A DNA stretch of 40,563 bases from Actinomycetota bacterium (GTDB lineage: Bacteria; Actinomycetota; Acidimicrobiia; Acidimicrobiales; JAJPHE01): contig DAHUYE010000037.1 in the NCBI GenBank assembly GCA_027315345.1, positions 1 through 40,563 of the forward strand, in the 5' to 3' direction. Of this stretch, positions 15,439-24,757 are shown one piece after another. Below the pieces are notes generated by a model, which saw only the letters and a program-made list of their open reading frames with translations, was not told the origin of the DNA and made no database searches. Position numbers and translations under genes: made by a program. How positions within the stretch are numbered: the stretch's first letter is position 1; each line of letters begins with the position of its first letter.

Positions 15439-16457
15439 CGGGTCCCGGCCAGCAGCTCGTAGGAGGCCACCCGGTCGCGGAAGTCATAGAGGTTGGTGGT
15501 GATCATCATCTCCTTGGCCCCGGTGGCGGCGGCCAGCTTCTCCAGACCTTCGGTCACCGTGGCCGGGCTGCCCACCAGATGGTGGCGGGTCAGGTTGGTG
15601 GCCAGGGCCTCCTCACCTGGGCCCCACGCGTAGTCGGCCGCCTCCTGCGGGCTCACCATCCGGGCCGGACGGTTGGTCCGCCGGAGCAGCATCTGCAGCC
15701 GGGACGGTCCGTGCAGCTGCACCGCCTCCTCGTCCGTGGCGGCCACCACCGCCGCCACCCCCAGCATGGGGTAGGGCTCGGACAGGACCTCGGAAGGAGT
15801 GAAGCGCTGGTGGTAGAGCTCCATGGCCACTTCGGTGTTCTCCGGGCTGAAGTGGTGGGCGAAGGCGAAGGGCAGACCCAGCAGGCCGGCCACCTGGGCG
15901 CTGTAACCGCTGGAGCCGAGCAGCCAGATGGCCGGCATGTTGCCCTCGGCCGGCACGGCGTGGATGGCCCGGTAGGGATGGTCCTCGGGGAAGGAGGAGT
16001 TGAACCAGGCCATGAGCTCGCCCAGTTGCTGGGGGAAGTCGTCCGCCGACAGCGGGGCGGCCGAGCGCCGCAAGGCCCGGGCTGTCACCGGGTCGGTGCC
16101 CGGGGCCCGGCCCAGGCCGAGGTCGATGCGTCCGGGGTGGAGGGCCTCCAGCATCCCGAATTGCTCGGCCACCACCAGGGGTGGATGGTTGGGGAGCATG
16201 ACCCCACCCGAACCGACCCGGATGGTGCTGGTGGCGGCGGCCAGATGGGCGATGAGGACGGCCGGGGCCGAGCTGGCGATCCCGGGCATGTTGTGGTGCT
16301 CGGCCACCCAATGACGGAGGTAGCCCAGCTCCTCCACCCGCCGCACCAGGACCAGGCTGTTGGCCAGGGCCTCGGCGCTGGTGGTGCCCCGGGGGACCGG
16401 AGCCAGGTCGAGGACGGACAGGGACAGTGGGCGCTCCGCCACGCCGGGGTTGGGCAT
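15435..16457 (-). CDS. LLM-class flavin-dependent oxidoreductase (luciferase-like)
   Basis: A 340-residue TIM-barrel flavoprotein of the bacterial luciferase-like group. Landmarks are [12 protein letters not shown] at the N-terminus, [40 protein letters not shown] and the [14 protein letters not shown] motif, all diagnostic of the subfamily near LuxA-like monooxygenases of unknown substrate. It uses FMNH2 or F420H2; the cofactor cannot be chosen from sequence. It is first in a two-gene operon with the LOG-family gene and divergent from the molybdenum hydroxylase, 34 bp away. Its TAGCCT -10 candidate (16472-16467) is 9 nt from the ATG. Confidence 0.9.
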   Translation of the reverse strand: MPNPGVAERPLSLSVLDLAPVPRGTTSAEALANSLVLVRRVEELGYLRHWVAEHHNMPGIASSAPAVLIAHLAAATSTIRVGSGGVMLPNHPPLVVAEQFGMLEALHPGRIDLGLGRAPGTDPVTARALRRSAAPLSADDFPQQLGELMAWFNSSFPEDHPYRAIHAVPAEGNMPAIWLLGSSGYSAQVAGLLGLPFAFAHHFSPENTEVAMELYHQRFTPSEVLSEPYPMLGVAAVVAATDEEAVQLHGPSRLQMLLRRTNRPARMVSPQEAADYAWGPGEEALATNLTRHHLVGSPATVTEGLEKLAAATGAKEMMITTNLYDFRDRVASYELLAGTR

Positions 16458-16466
16458 CTCGGGTCC

Positions 16467-16486
16467 AGGCTACGCGGCCGTATGGT
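16467..16486. promoter_or_regulatory. Overlapping divergent -10 boxes
   Basis: Plus strand: TATGGT at 16481-16486, 5 nt before the ATG of the molybdenum hydroxylase gene. Minus strand: TAGCCT at 16472-16467, 9 nt before the LLM gene. Neither has a clear -35 box or ribosome binding site, which fits leaderless transcription from one shared 34-bp gap. Confidence 0.45.
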
Positions 16487-16491
16487 GGGTC

Positions 16492-18885
16492 ATGCCCGGT
16501 TCCATTCTCGGTAATGCCGTCGTCAGGGTCGAGGACCCCGAGCTCCTGGTCGGGGGGGCGACCTTCATCGACAACCTCGATCTGGGCGGGGCCCTGCGCC
16601 TGGTCTTCGTCCGGTCCCCTTTCGCCCACGCCCGCATCCGCTCCATCGACACCACCGCCGCCGCGGGGATGCCGGGGGTCGTCGCCGTCTACACCGCCGC
16701 CGATCTGGGCCTGGCCCCCCATCACGCCTTCTTCCCCGTCAACGAGCTGGCGGCCCGGCCGCCGCTGGCCGAGGGGAAGGTGCGCTTTGTCGGGGACGCG
16801 GTGGCGGCGGTGGTGGCCGACAGCCTCGCCCACGCCCTGGACGGGGCCGAGATGGTCGAGGTCGACTACGACCCCCTGCCCGCCGCCGTCGATCCCGAGG
16901 CCGCCCTGGAGGAGGATGCCCCTCAGCAGTTCGAGGCCATCGGTTCCAATCTGGCCGCCTCCCTGCGCAGTCCGGCCGCCGGTGACCCGCTGGAGGACGC
17001 CGAGGTGGTGCTGCGGGCCCGCTTCGTCAATCAGCGGGTGGCGGTCATGCCCATGGAGGGAAACGCCTGCGCCGCCGTCCCCGGCGACATAGAGGACGGG
17101 CAGGGCCATGACATAACCGTCTACGTCTCCACCCAGATGCCCCATGCCTTCGCCCGCCTGGCCAGCCGGGTCATCGGCATCCCCCAGGATCGCATCCGGG
17201 TCATCGCCCCCCACGTCGGCGGCGGCTTCGGGGCCAAGGCGGGCATAGCCGCCGAGCACAGCGTGGTCATGGCCTGCGCCCTCAAACTGGGCCGCCCGGT
17301 GCGCTGGGTCGAGACCCGCTCGGAAAATCTCATCTCCATGCCTCACGGCCGCGGTCAGATCCAGTACGTCGAGATGGGCTTCACCCGCGCCGGTGACATC
17401 ACCGGTCTGCGCTGCCGGATGATCGGTGACGCCGGCGCCTACGCCGGCTTCGGCGGAGCGCTGCCCATGAGCACCACCCGCTCCATGGCCCAGGGCGTCT
17501 ACCACATCCCCAAGATCTCCTTCGACGTGGCCGTGGCCCTCACCAACACCACCTCCATGGGCGCCTTCCGCGGCGCCGGCCGGCCCGAGGCGGCCGCCTT
17601 CCTGGAGCGCATCATGGACATGGCCGCCGATGAGCTCGGGATCGACCCCGTCACCATCCGCCGGCGCAACCTGATCGGCCCGGAGGAGTTCCCCTACCGC
17701 ACCGCCATGGGCACCCTCTACGACAGCGGGGACTACGCCAAGTCACTGGACGCCGTCCTGGAAGCGGCCGGCTACGAAGCCCTGTTGGCCGAACAGAAGG
17801 AACGGCGGGACCGGGGCGATCGGATGCAACTGGGCATCGGCCTGTCCGTCTATGTGGAGGTGACCGGCGGTGGCGGCGGTGGGGAGTACGCCTCAGTCGA
17901 GGTCCATCCCGATGGCACCGCCACGGTCATGGCCGGCACGTCGGCCCACGGCCAAGGCCACGCCACGTCCTTCTCCATGATCGTGGCCGACCGCCTCGGC
18001 ATCCCCATCGAGAACATCCGCTACATCCAGTCCGACACCGCTCTGGTCCCGCGCGGCGGCGGCACGGGCGGGTCGCGCTCGCTGCAGCTCGGCGGCAGCG
18101 CGGTGGGTGAAGCCGCCCAGGGCGTTCTGGAGAAGGGCCGGGAGCTGGCCGCGTCACTGTTGGAGGCGGATCCGGCCGACATAGTCGTAACCGAGGACGG
18201 AAGGCTCGGCGTGGCCGGGGTGCCGGCTCGGGCCCTGAGTTGGGCCGAACTGTCCCAGGCGGCCGCCGACTCGGGCCAGACCCTCTCCACCGCCCTGGAC
18301 TGGCAGCAGACCGGGGCCACCTTCCCCTTCGGCGCCCACGTCTCGGTGGTGGAGGTCGACACCGAGACAGGTTGGGTGCGGCCCATCCGCCACGTGGCCG
18401 TGGACGACTGCGGTCGGATTCTCAATCCATTGATTGTCACCGGCCAGCAGCACGGCGGCATCGCCCAGGGCATGGCCCAGGCCCTGTGGGAGCACATGAT
18501 CTATGACCCCGACGGCAATCCCCGCACCGCCACCCTGGCCGAGTACGCCATGCCCTCGGCGGCCGAGGTGCCGTTCTACGAGACGTCGAACACCGAGACG
18601 CCTTCGCCGCTCAATCCGTTGGGGGCCAAGGGAATCGGGGAGTCGGGCACCATCGGCTCAACCCCGGCCGTCCAGAACGCCGTGGTCGACGCCGTCAGCC
18701 ATCTCGGGGTGCGCCACATCGACATGCCCTGCACGCCCGAGCGGGTGTGGCGGGCCATCGCCGACGCCAAGGCCGGCCGCCACGACCCCTGGCGGGAGCC
18801 CCCTTCCATCTTCAGCCGGCTGCCAGCCCCGGCGGCGGCCCCTGCATCGCCCGCATCCGGAGACGAGCCGGAGATGGACCTCTAG
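16492..18885 (+). CDS. Xanthine dehydrogenase/CO-dehydrogenase-type molybdopterin subunit (form II CoxL-like)
   Basis: A 797-residue large subunit of the molybdenum hydroxylase family. Present are the N-terminal hammerhead domain ([19 protein letters not shown]), [16 protein letters not shown] for cofactor contact, [14 protein letters not shown] at the active-site loop, and the late [13 protein letters not shown] bearing the catalytic glutamate. The loop reads as the form II pattern (xFRGAGR) rather than AYRCSFR of true form I CO dehydrogenase, so the substrate is probably a purine, aldehyde or other compound. The FAD (CoxM) and 2Fe-2S (CoxS) subunits, normally in the same operon, are absent next to it. 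Start: ATG 16492, 5 nt after TATGGT. It converges on the GGDEF gene with overlapping stops. Confidence 0.9.
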   Translation: MPGSILGNAVVRVEDPELLVGGATFIDNLDLGGALRLVFVRSPFAHARIRSIDTTAAAGMPGVVAVYTAADLGLAPHHAFFPVNELAARPPLAEGKVRFVGDAVAAVVADSLAHALDGAEMVEVDYDPLPAAVDPEAALEEDAPQQFEAIGSNLAASLRSPAAGDPLEDAEVVLRARFVNQRVAVMPMEGNACAAVPGDIEDGQGHDITVYVSTQMPHAFARLASRVIGIPQDRIRVIAPHVGGGFGAKAGIAAEHSVVMACALKLGRPVRWVETRSENLISMPHGRGQIQYVEMGFTRAGDITGLRCRMIGDAGAYAGFGGALPMSTTRSMAQGVYHIPKISFDVAVALTNTTSMGAFRGAGRPEAAAFLERIMDMAADELGIDPVTIRRRNLIGPEEFPYRTAMGTLYDSGDYAKSLDAVLEAAGYEALLAEQKERRDRGDRMQLGIGLSVYVEVTGGGGGGEYASVEVHPDGTATVMAGTSAHGQGHATSFSMIVADRLGIPIENIRYIQSDTALVPRGGGTGGSRSLQLGGSAVGEAAQGVLEKGRELAASLLEADPADIVVTEDGRLGVAGVPARALSWAELSQAAADSGQTLSTALDWQQTGATFPFGAHVSVVEVDTETGWVRPIRHVAVDDCGRILNPLIVTGQQHGGIAQGMAQALWEHMIYDPDGNPRTATLAEYAMPSAAEVPFYETSNTETPSPLNPLGAKGIGESGTIGSTPAVQNAVVDAVSHLGVRHIDMPCTPERVWRAIADAKAGRHDPWREPPSIFSRLPAPAAAPASPASGDEPEMDL

Positions 18886-20411
18886 ACGCCGGCCGGGCTG
18901 AGCACCTCTTCGCCGAGGTCCTCGTAACAGAATCGGTTGCGGCCGAGATCCTTGGCCCGGTAGCAGGCCTGGTCGGCCCGCTCCAGGGTCATACCGGACA
19001 AGTCGCCCTCCCGGTGGCGGGCCACGCCGGCGCTGAAGGTGGCCAACGGGGCCCGATCGCGCCAGCCGGCCATGAGCCGCTCGATCACTTCGCCGGCCTC
19101 GGCCAAGGTGGTATCGGGCAGGTGGAGCATGAACTCCTCCCCGCCGTGGCGCACCACCGAGTCAGGCTTGCGCAGACGGCTGGCCAAGTAATCGGCCAGG
19201 TCCGAGAGCAGCCGGTCCCCGGCGCTGTGGCCCCGGCTGTCGTTGACCGACTTGAAACGATCCAGGTCGATGAGGACGAGGCAGTCACCGACACTGAGCG
19301 ATTCGAGGATCTGGCGGGAGCGGCGGCGGTTGCCCAACCCGGTCAGGTCATCGGTGAGGGCGTCGCTGGCGCTCAGGCCGGCCCGTTCCACCTGGCGTTG
19401 GAACGCCCGGGCCGAGGCCAGGGCCCCGGCGGCGGCGTCGGCCAACAGCTTGAGGGCCTCCACCTCCTCGGGCAGGATGGCCCGGGGGGCGCCCAGGGCA
19501 GCCATGAGGACGGCGCTGACCCGGCCGTTGTCGTGGATGGGTACGCCCACCGCGGTGGCTACGCCGCCGGCCCGGATGTCCTCCACCGTGCGCGGCTCGT
19601 GCTGGTAGTCCGAGACGATGATGGCCTGGTCCGACTCCCACACCGTCCCGGTCAGGCTGTCGGTCAGCGGATAGCTCCCCCCGCTGAAGGCCTCCGAGAT
19701 GCCCCGGGTGTGGAGGGGCTCGAAAGCGCCGGCGTCCTCATCGATCACGGCGATGTTGGCTCCGTCGTAGCCGAGCCCCATGACGGCATCGACGGCGCCG
19801 TCCAGCACCGCCTCGGGGGACAGGTGCCGGGCCGCGGCTATGGTCGCTCCCACGATGCGCAGACTGCCGGCGGCCCGCTCCGCCCGCTGCTTCTCCCGGT
19901 CGGACTGGGCCACGATGCGGGAGACGATCTCGGCCACCAGGCAGGAGATGACCACTACCAGGATCACGGCCCGCAGATCGAGGCTGGCATGGACCCGGCC
20001 CAACACAACGGGGACGGAGAAGCCGACCACGACCACCGGGAGGACCTTGAAGGCGGTCCCGGGCGGGTGATGGACCCCTATCCAGACGAAGAGGACCACG
20101 AAGAACATCCCGTAGGCCCGGTCCGGTACGAGCCCGACTTTGTTGGAAGCGCCGATGACGGCCAGGGCCGGCAGGCACAGGATGAGGGTGGCCGACGGGG
20201 CCCAGCGGGCCCAGGGAAGGAGATAGGCCGCCCCGGCTGCGCCCAGGTCGATGGCGGCGATCCCGAGGAGGTAGAGGTGGGCGTGGACCTGGGGGTGCCC
20301 ACCCGTTACCGCCCAGTCCACGAGGGCCAGCAGCCCGCTGACGCCGAACAGGACAGCGGCGTGGCGGGCCGCTGTACTGGGTTGGGACCGCACCGCCTGC
20401 GTATCGGCCAT
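18882..20411 (-). CDS. Membrane GAF-GGDEF diguanylate cyclase
   Basis: A 509-residue protein. About six N-terminal membrane helices (roughly 18-185) are followed by a short coiled segment, a GAF-like sensor domain (~195-335, [20 protein letters not shown]) and a GGDEF domain. The active-site signature is intact as GGEEF in [13 protein letters not shown]. The product-inhibition I-site RxxD is present as RKPD, five residues before it. It should make cyclic di-GMP at the membrane with feedback control. No EAL or PilZ domain is encoded in the window. A sugar transferase with a structured leader at 37.5 kb is a conceivable target. The 3' end overlaps the convergent molybdenum hydroxylase gene by 4 bp. 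Confidence 0.9.
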   Translation of the reverse strand: MADTQAVRSQPSTAARHAAVLFGVSGLLALVDWAVTGGHPQVHAHLYLLGIAAIDLGAAGAAYLLPWARWAPSATLILCLPALAVIGASNKVGLVPDRAYGMFFVVLFVWIGVHHPPGTAFKVLPVVVVGFSVPVVLGRVHASLDLRAVILVVVISCLVAEIVSRIVAQSDREKQRAERAAGSLRIVGATIAAARHLSPEAVLDGAVDAVMGLGYDGANIAVIDEDAGAFEPLHTRGISEAFSGGSYPLTDSLTGTVWESDQAIIVSDYQHEPRTVEDIRAGGVATAVGVPIHDNGRVSAVLMAALGAPRAILPEEVEALKLLADAAAGALASARAFQRQVERAGLSASDALTDDLTGLGNRRRSRQILESLSVGDCLVLIDLDRFKSVNDSRGHSAGDRLLSDLADYLASRLRKPDSVVRHGGEEFMLHLPDTTLAEAGEVIERLMAGWRDRAPLATFSAGVARHREGDLSGMTLERADQACYRAKDLGRNRFCYEDLGEEVLSPAGV

Positions 20412-20476
20412 TCGGGCCGGGAACTTGAGCGGCCCCTGGAGCGGACGGCCTCAGCCGGTGCCGCCCGTTTCTGGGT

Positions 20477-21310
20477 TCAGCTCAGGGGGGCTGCGCAGGT
20501 GGTGGCCCAGGTGCAGTCGTTGAAGGCGGTGCCGGTGGGGTCAGGAGCCGACGGAGTAGCGATGACATTCCCGTTGGAGTCGGTCAGCTGCATCTCATCG
20601 GCCGGCACCAGCCCGGCGGGACCCCCGTTGACCTTGGCATTGCTGAACCCGACCGTGCCCAGATTGGGCAGGTTGGTGAGCCCGGTGCCGGAGGTGCCCA
20701 CCGACAGGGGGGTCTCCTCGATGAACTCGGCCGTGGTGTAGTCGGAGGGGTAGGGGATGGTCTGGGTGGCCGTCCCGGTGTGACCGGTGGTCAGGTCGGT
20801 GAGGACGATGTTCCAGACCTCGGGGGCGGTCTGGGTCAGGCTGGCGCTGATCACGTCCCCTGCAGTGACGGGCATGGAGAACCGGATGCTCGGCACGGGA
20901 ACGATCTCCCACCAGGCGTAATAGGAGGCGGTGCCGCCGGCGGACACGTCCTGCTCGGTGCCGGCCTGGACCAGGGTGGAGTCGCCCACCAGGCAGTCGC
21001 TGGTGATGCAACCGCCCCCGATGCCGACCCAGGTGGCCGAGGACTCGGCTTGGCCGGCCGTGTGCTGGGTGGCCGTCGGCACCGTCCAGGTGGCACTGAT
21101 GGACTGATAGGGACCGGACTGGGTCAGCGGCTCGGAGTAGCCCGACCAGTTGGTGGACTGGCTGGTGGCGAAAGTGGCGGTGTGGCCGACCGGCAGGCCC
21201 GGCAGGCCCGGCAGGCCCGGCAGGGCGTGGGCCTGGGCCGGCAGGGCGGTGGCCCCGGCCAGGGCCAGGGCTCCAGCGGCGGTCCCGGCTATCAGCAGAC
21301 GACGAATCAC
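20477..21310 (-). CDS. Secreted G1-family glutamic endopeptidase (eqolisin-like)
   Basis: A 277-residue protein with a clear Sec signal peptide (MIRRLLIAGTAAGALALAGA, cleavage near AQA-HA) followed by a G1 peptidase domain. Typical landmarks are NWSGY near the mature start, TWVGIGGG, the catalytic Gln in LVQAGTEQDV, YYAWWEIVP, and the catalytic Glu in TAEFIEETP. G1 peptidases work at acidic pH through a Glu-Gln dyad. They were first described in fungi, but bacterial members are known. A GLP tandem repeat lies just after the signal peptide. The GTG start at 21310 has GGAGG 8 nt upstream. Confidence 0.85.
   Translation of the reverse strand: MIRRLLIAGTAAGALALAGATALPAQAHALPGLPGLPGLPVGHTATFATSQSTNWSGYSEPLTQSGPYQSISATWTVPTATQHTAGQAESSATWVGIGGGCITSDCLVGDSTLVQAGTEQDVSAGGTASYYAWWEIVPVPSIRFSMPVTAGDVISASLTQTAPEVWNIVLTDLTTGHTGTATQTIPYPSDYTTAEFIEETPLSVGTSGTGLTNLPNLGTVGFSNAKVNGGPAGLVPADEMQLTDSNGNVIATPSAPDPTGTAFNDCTWATTCAAPLS
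21191..21226. repeat. 9-bp tandem repeat encoding Gly-Leu-Pro
   Basis: The unit CGGCAGGCC repeats four times (the last copy slightly changed) inside the G1 peptidase gene. On the minus strand it encodes a GLPGLPGLP linker between signal peptide and catalytic domain. Copy number may vary by slippage. Confidence 0.75.
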
Positions 21311-21333
21311 GGAAGCTCCTCCCTCGGACCAGA

Positions 21334-21360
21334 AGGATACCCCCCGAAGTGACTAGTCAA
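21334..21360 (-). promoter_or_regulatory. Promoter of the G1 peptidase gene with palindromic operator
   Basis: Minus strand TTGACT (21360-21355) and TATCCT (21339-21334) are spaced 15 bp, upstream of a leader with GGAGG. The perfect palindrome TGACTAGTCA (21350-21359) overlaps the -35 box and may bind a regulator. The same gap serves the divergent dcd gene. Confidence 0.45.
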
Positions 21361-21415
21361 TCACCGCCCGGGCCGGTTCCCGGAGCCGGACACATGGGGC
21401 CGGTACGCTGCCGCC

Positions 21416-23446
21416 GTGATCCTGTCCGACCGCTCCATCCGGGAGGAGATAGCCGCCGGGCGCATCGTCATCGACCCCTTCGATGAGTCCTCGGTCCAGC
21501 CCTCCTCGGTCGACCTGCACATCGACCGCTACTTCCGGGTCTTCCGGAACCACACCATGGGCTACATCGACGTCAAGGCGGACCAGGAGGAGCTGACCGA
21601 ACTGGTCGAGATCGCCCCGGACGACGTGTTCATCCTCCACCCCGGTGAGTTCGTGCTCGGCTCCACCCTGGAGCGGGTGGCCATCCCCAACGACCTGGTG
21701 GCCAGGTTAGAGGGAAAAAGTTCGCTTGGCCGCCTGGGCCTGCTCATTCACTCCAGCCTGCCGGCGTCGGAAGAGATTCTGGTCCTGGACCACTCCGGCC
21801 TGCGCCGGCGGACGATCGGGGAGGTCGTCCAGAAGCGGATCCAGGGCTCCGTCGTCTCTTATGACCCTGAGACGTTCAGGACCCACTACGCACCCATCAC
21901 CGGGTGGTACGAGGGCCCCGCCGACCGGATATTCGAGGTCCGGCTCAAGTCAGGTCGGTCCGTGCGACTGACGGCCGGCCACAACCTTTTCGGACTGGAC
22001 CGGGACGGACAGATTCGCAAACTGCGGGTTCAGGAACTGACCCCGGGATGCATGGTGGCCATACCCCGGTCCATTCCGGAACCCCCTGAGGCCTCGGCCG
22101 GCCTCGATCTGCGCCAGCTGATCCCGGACGAGGCGATCCCGCACATGGTCGTCTCCGGACCGACTGTGGCCGATGCTGACGGCTGGGACATGTTTGAGGT
22201 TGCCCTTCGGGATCTGGGCTACCGCCACACCGGTTGGTACCGCCAGAAGGGCCAACTACCCGCCCACCTGGCCCGGTCCTTCGGCTCCCTGTGGGACAAC
22301 CTCGGGTCGGGCGATCGCATCCGCCCTCGGGGCGCCCGCTACGGCCTGCCGGTCCGATGGGACGTCGACGAGGATCTGGCCTGGCTGATCGGTTTTTTCA
22401 TTGCCGAGGGTCACCGGCGGGCCAACCAGGTGAACTTTGCCAACACCGACCAGGCCCACCTGGACCGGGTTGAGCGCATCCTCCGCCGTTGGGACCTGCC
22501 CGTGTACCGCCGGGACACGTCCGTCACCTGCGCCTCCAGCATTCTCAGCGAGCTACTGGGGTGGATAGGCACCGGAGGAAAAGCTCCCACCAAGCGCATC
22601 CCCGAGGATGCCTTCGGCTGGCCCCGGCCCCTGCTCGAGTCGCTGCTCCAGGGCCTGCTCGACGGAGACGGGCTCCATGGCCGGGACCGCCGTTGCTATT
22701 TCACCTGTTCGCCCGGCCTGGTCAGCGACGTGCTGCGCCTGGCCCAACGCCTCGGCATTCGGGCCACTGCTTCTTTCCGGGATCGGGCCCGCTACGGCCT
22801 GTATCAGGTGTCGATGCCGCACAACGAGCACAAGCTGCTCACGGGTGTCCCTCTCCCTGACCGGCTGCTGGTCCGGGCCCGGGAGGAGGCCGGCCTCCGC
22901 CAGAACCAGGCCGCCGCCTTGGCCGGCTACAGCCGGCCGACGGATCTGTGCAACATCGAGAAGCGGTCGGGCCGCGACGTTGTGCGCTTCGCCACTCTGC
23001 GCCGCCTAGGCGAGCTGTATGCCGGGCTAGCGCCTGACTCTCCCGCTGTGCAGGTCCTCCAGCGGTTGACCGATGGTGACCTGGCTTGGGACCGGGTGGC
23101 CGAAGTGGTCGACACCGGCGTGGAGGAGCCGATCTATGACATCGAGGTGCGCCCTGACGGTCGCAAGATCGAGAACTTCGTCGCCGGATCGGGCGGTGTC
23201 TTCGTCTCCAACACCGCCGGATTCGTGGACGCAGGGTGGAATGGCCATCTGACCCTGGAGTTGTCCAACGTGGCCAACCTTCCCATCACCCTTTATCCGG
23301 GTATGAAGATCGGCCAGATCAGCTTCCTGCGCATGACCACCGAGGCCGACGTGCCCTACGGGTCAAAGGCGGCCGGGTCCAAGTACCAGAACCAGCGGGG
23401 CCCCACCCCCAGCCGCTACTTCGAGAACTTCAAGCCCCGGACCTGA
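21416..23446 (+). CDS. dcd: dCTP deaminase interrupted by an intein
   Basis: A 676-residue precursor. Residues 1-113 and 600-676 together form a normal 190-residue Dcd. The N-extein has [16 protein letters not shown] and the substrate-binding [13 protein letters not shown]. The C-extein begins [19 protein letters not shown], with the catalytic Glu as E615 (E129 after splicing). Dcd converts dCTP to dUTP for dTTP synthesis. Some actinobacterial homologues such as M. tuberculosis Rv0321 also act as dUTPase. The inserted 486 residues carry intein blocks. Without splicing the trimer's active site would be split, so activity should depend on it. Start: GTG 21416, 6 nt after TACGCT (leaderless). 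The 3' end overlaps a convergent nucleotidyltransferase gene by 31 bp. Confidence 0.95.
   Translation: MILSDRSIREEIAAGRIVIDPFDESSVQPSSVDLHIDRYFRVFRNHTMGYIDVKADQEELTELVEIAPDDVFILHPGEFVLGSTLERVAIPNDLVARLEGKSSLGRLGLLIHSSLPASEEILVLDHSGLRRRTIGEVVQKRIQGSVVSYDPETFRTHYAPITGWYEGPADRIFEVRLKSGRSVRLTAGHNLFGLDRDGQIRKLRVQELTPGCMVAIPRSIPEPPEASAGLDLRQLIPDEAIPHMVVSGPTVADADGWDMFEVALRDLGYRHTGWYRQKGQLPAHLARSFGSLWDNLGSGDRIRPRGARYGLPVRWDVDEDLAWLIGFFIAEGHRRANQVNFANTDQAHLDRVERILRRWDLPVYRRDTSVTCASSILSELLGWIGTGGKAPTKRIPEDAFGWPRPLLESLLQGLLDGDGLHGRDRRCYFTCSPGLVSDVLRLAQRLGIRATASFRDRARYGLYQVSMPHNEHKLLTGVPLPDRLLVRAREEAGLRQNQAAALAGYSRPTDLCNIEKRSGRDVVRFATLRRLGELYAGLAPDSPAVQVLQRLTDGDLAWDRVAEVVDTGVEEPIYDIEVRPDGRKIENFVAGSGGVFVSNTAGFVDAGWNGHLTLELSNVANLPITLYPGMKIGQISFLRMTTEADVPYGSKAAGSKYQNQRGPTPSRYFENFKPRT
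21755..23212 (+). other. Intein with LAGLIDADG endonuclease and HTH domain, inserted in Dcd
   Basis: Residues 114-599 of the precursor. The splice junctions are inferred as IHS/SLPASE and FVSN/TAGF: Ser at intein position 1, Asn last with Ser rather than His before it, and Thr as first C-extein residue. Block B is RLTAGHN (T186, H189). Blocks F/G are [15 protein letters not shown] and [11 protein letters not shown]. The endonuclease motifs are [12 protein letters not shown] (about 321-332) and [10 protein letters not shown] (about 410-419), both retaining the acidic residue. An Xre-like HTH ([20 protein letters not shown], about 486-540) lies between the endonuclease and the C-terminal splicing blocks. 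It probably helps target recognition. The element looks intact, so homing may still be possible. Confidence 0.93.
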
Positions 23447-24012
23447 ACGGTCGGGGCGGCCGCCAGTTCCGCCAGGCGCCGGCTGGAGGGGTGGTCCTCA
23501 CCCAGCAGCCGGCCTACCCAATCCCCCACGGCGTCGGGGTCCAAGGACCCGGCGCTGAGCATGTCGGCTATGTCGGTCCAGTCCCGCCGCCGGCCGTAGA
23601 GGACCTTGAACACGCCCAAATGGTCAGCGGCAAGGACCGGGATGGCGTCCCCCTCCTCACCGAAGCTCCTCATCACCGCCGCCCGGCCCACCACCCCGTG
23701 GAACCGGTGGCGGGGGAAGTACACATCGATGGGTACCCCGTCCCTGGGCCGGCCGTGCCAGAGGCGGACCTGGCCGTCGGCCCGGGCCCGGCTCACCTCG
23801 GCGTGGGTGTAGTCGACGGGCATCCGGGCGAAGACCTGATCGGCCCGGTCGGCCGAGACGGCCATGTCGAGATCGATGTTCCAGGTCGGGCGGGGTTCGG
23901 CCACGTAATAGGCCAGCGCGATGGCGCCACCGAAGGCGTGTCCGATGTCGGCCCCGGCCAGACCCTCATGGATGGCGCGGACCAACCCGGCCCTCGAAAG
24001 ACGCTTGGCCAC
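23416..24012 (-). CDS. Nucleotidyltransferase (AbiEii/MenT-like toxin candidate)
   Basis: A 198-residue protein of the nucleotidyltransferase superfamily. The GG pair is in [12 protein letters not shown], the first catalytic aspartates in NIDLDMAV, and a third acidic site in VPIDVYF. The C-terminal helical part contains [20 protein letters not shown], frequent in AbiEii/COG2253-type proteins. Such enzymes act as toxins that nucleotidylate tRNA or proteins when not held by an antitoxin. An Xre protein is encoded 8 bp upstream in the same direction, which fits a toxin-antitoxin operon. The C-terminus overlaps the 3' end of dcd on the other strand by 31 bp. Confidence 0.75.
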   Translation of the reverse strand: MAKRLSRAGLVRAIHEGLAGADIGHAFGGAIALAYYVAEPRPTWNIDLDMAVSADRADQVFARMPVDYTHAEVSRARADGQVRLWHGRPRDGVPIDVYFPRHRFHGVVGRAAVMRSFGEEGDAIPVLAADHLGVFKVLYGRRRDWTDIADMLSAGSLDPDAVGDWVGRLLGEDHPSSRRLAELAAAPTVQVRGLKFSK

Positions 24013-24020
24013 CGGCTTTC

Positions 24021-24347
24021 CTAACGGCGGGCCGGGACGAGCTCGGCCCAGGTCGGGGGCTCGGGCGGGACCGACTCGCCACCGTCGGCCGCCCCGGCAT
24101 CGGCCTCGTCCAGACGCTGGGCCAGGACCGACCCGTTCCCGTCCCGCCGGGGTGTCAGGCGCAACTCGTAGCCGCAGGCCGCCATCAGCACGGCCAGGCG
24201 GTCCACTCCGGGATCGTGGCGGCCCGACAGGTAGTCACTGATCCGACCCTCGGCCACTCCCGAACGCCGGGACAACTCTCGGGAGTTGAGGCCGGCCCGG
24301 TCCAGGGCCGAGTAGAGAAGCGCCGACGCTTGTTTCACGAGCGCCAC
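24021..24347 (-). CDS. Xre-family antitoxin-like regulator
   Basis: A 108-residue protein. The N-terminal half is an Xre/Cro HTH (LDRAGLNSRELSRRSGVAEG, then RISDYLSGRHDPGVDRL). The C-terminal half is acidic and Pro-rich (ADAGAADGGESVPPEPPTWA), as in antitoxins. It precedes the nucleotidyltransferase gene by 8 bp. It should bind DNA upstream of its own gene and, by position, neutralize the toxin candidate. An AT-rich patch with AAAGTTGTTAAAT (about 24354-24366) just upstream may be its operator and promoter. Confidence 0.78.
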   Translation of the reverse strand: MALVKQASALLYSALDRAGLNSRELSRRSGVAEGRISDYLSGRHDPGVDRLAVLMAACGYELRLTPRRDGNGSVLAQRLDEADAGAADGGESVPPEPPTWAELVPARR

Positions 24348-24370
24348 TTTACCAAAGTTGTTAAATCCGG

Positions 24371-24655
24371 CTAGGGGCGCTTGGCCAACTCCTGCAGGGC
24401 CCGGGCCTTCTGGCGGCGCTGGTTGGTGCGCCGCTTCCAGTCCTTGAGCTTCCAGTGCCGGGGCCGCTTGCGGGTGGTGCTCACCGCCGAAGTGTGGGGC
24501 CGGTCATGGGGCAGGACCGGGACGATGAGGTCATCCGGGTCGGTCACCGCCCCCAGCGACGCCCGCACCGCCTGGCGCTCCCGGTGATTGCTCCACCGAC
24601 GTTCGATCTTGGCCGGGCGCTCGGCGTCTTCGGGACTGCGATGACGTTTGCTCAC
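24371..24655 (-). CDS. Small basic protein of unknown function
   Basis: A 94-residue protein rich in Arg, Lys and His (MSKRHRSPEDAERPAKIERR at the start; WKLKDWKRRTNQRRQKARAL near the end). It has no membrane segment. The GTG at 24655 has GGGAGGA a few bases upstream, which supports translation. Composition suggests nucleic-acid or ribosome binding. I do not recognize a characterized family. Confidence 0.6.
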   Translation of the reverse strand: MSKRHRSPEDAERPAKIERRWSNHRERQAVRASLGAVTDPDDLIVPVLPHDRPHTSAVSTTRKRPRHWKLKDWKRRTNQRRQKARALQELAKRP

Positions 24656-24757
24656 AAGGTCCTCCCTCGGGGGTCGGCTTGGTCAAACTCGCTGCTGGGT
24701 CCACCGTACCCCCGCCGGGGCCGGCCGGGAACCCACCAATGGCCCTTCTTTGGCCGC

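Noticed and set aside
15613-17505. 630-residue minus-strand frame spanning the LLM and molybdenum hydroxylase genes
   Set aside because: It covers two genes on different strands and has no recognizable domain. Both genes beneath it are unambiguous.
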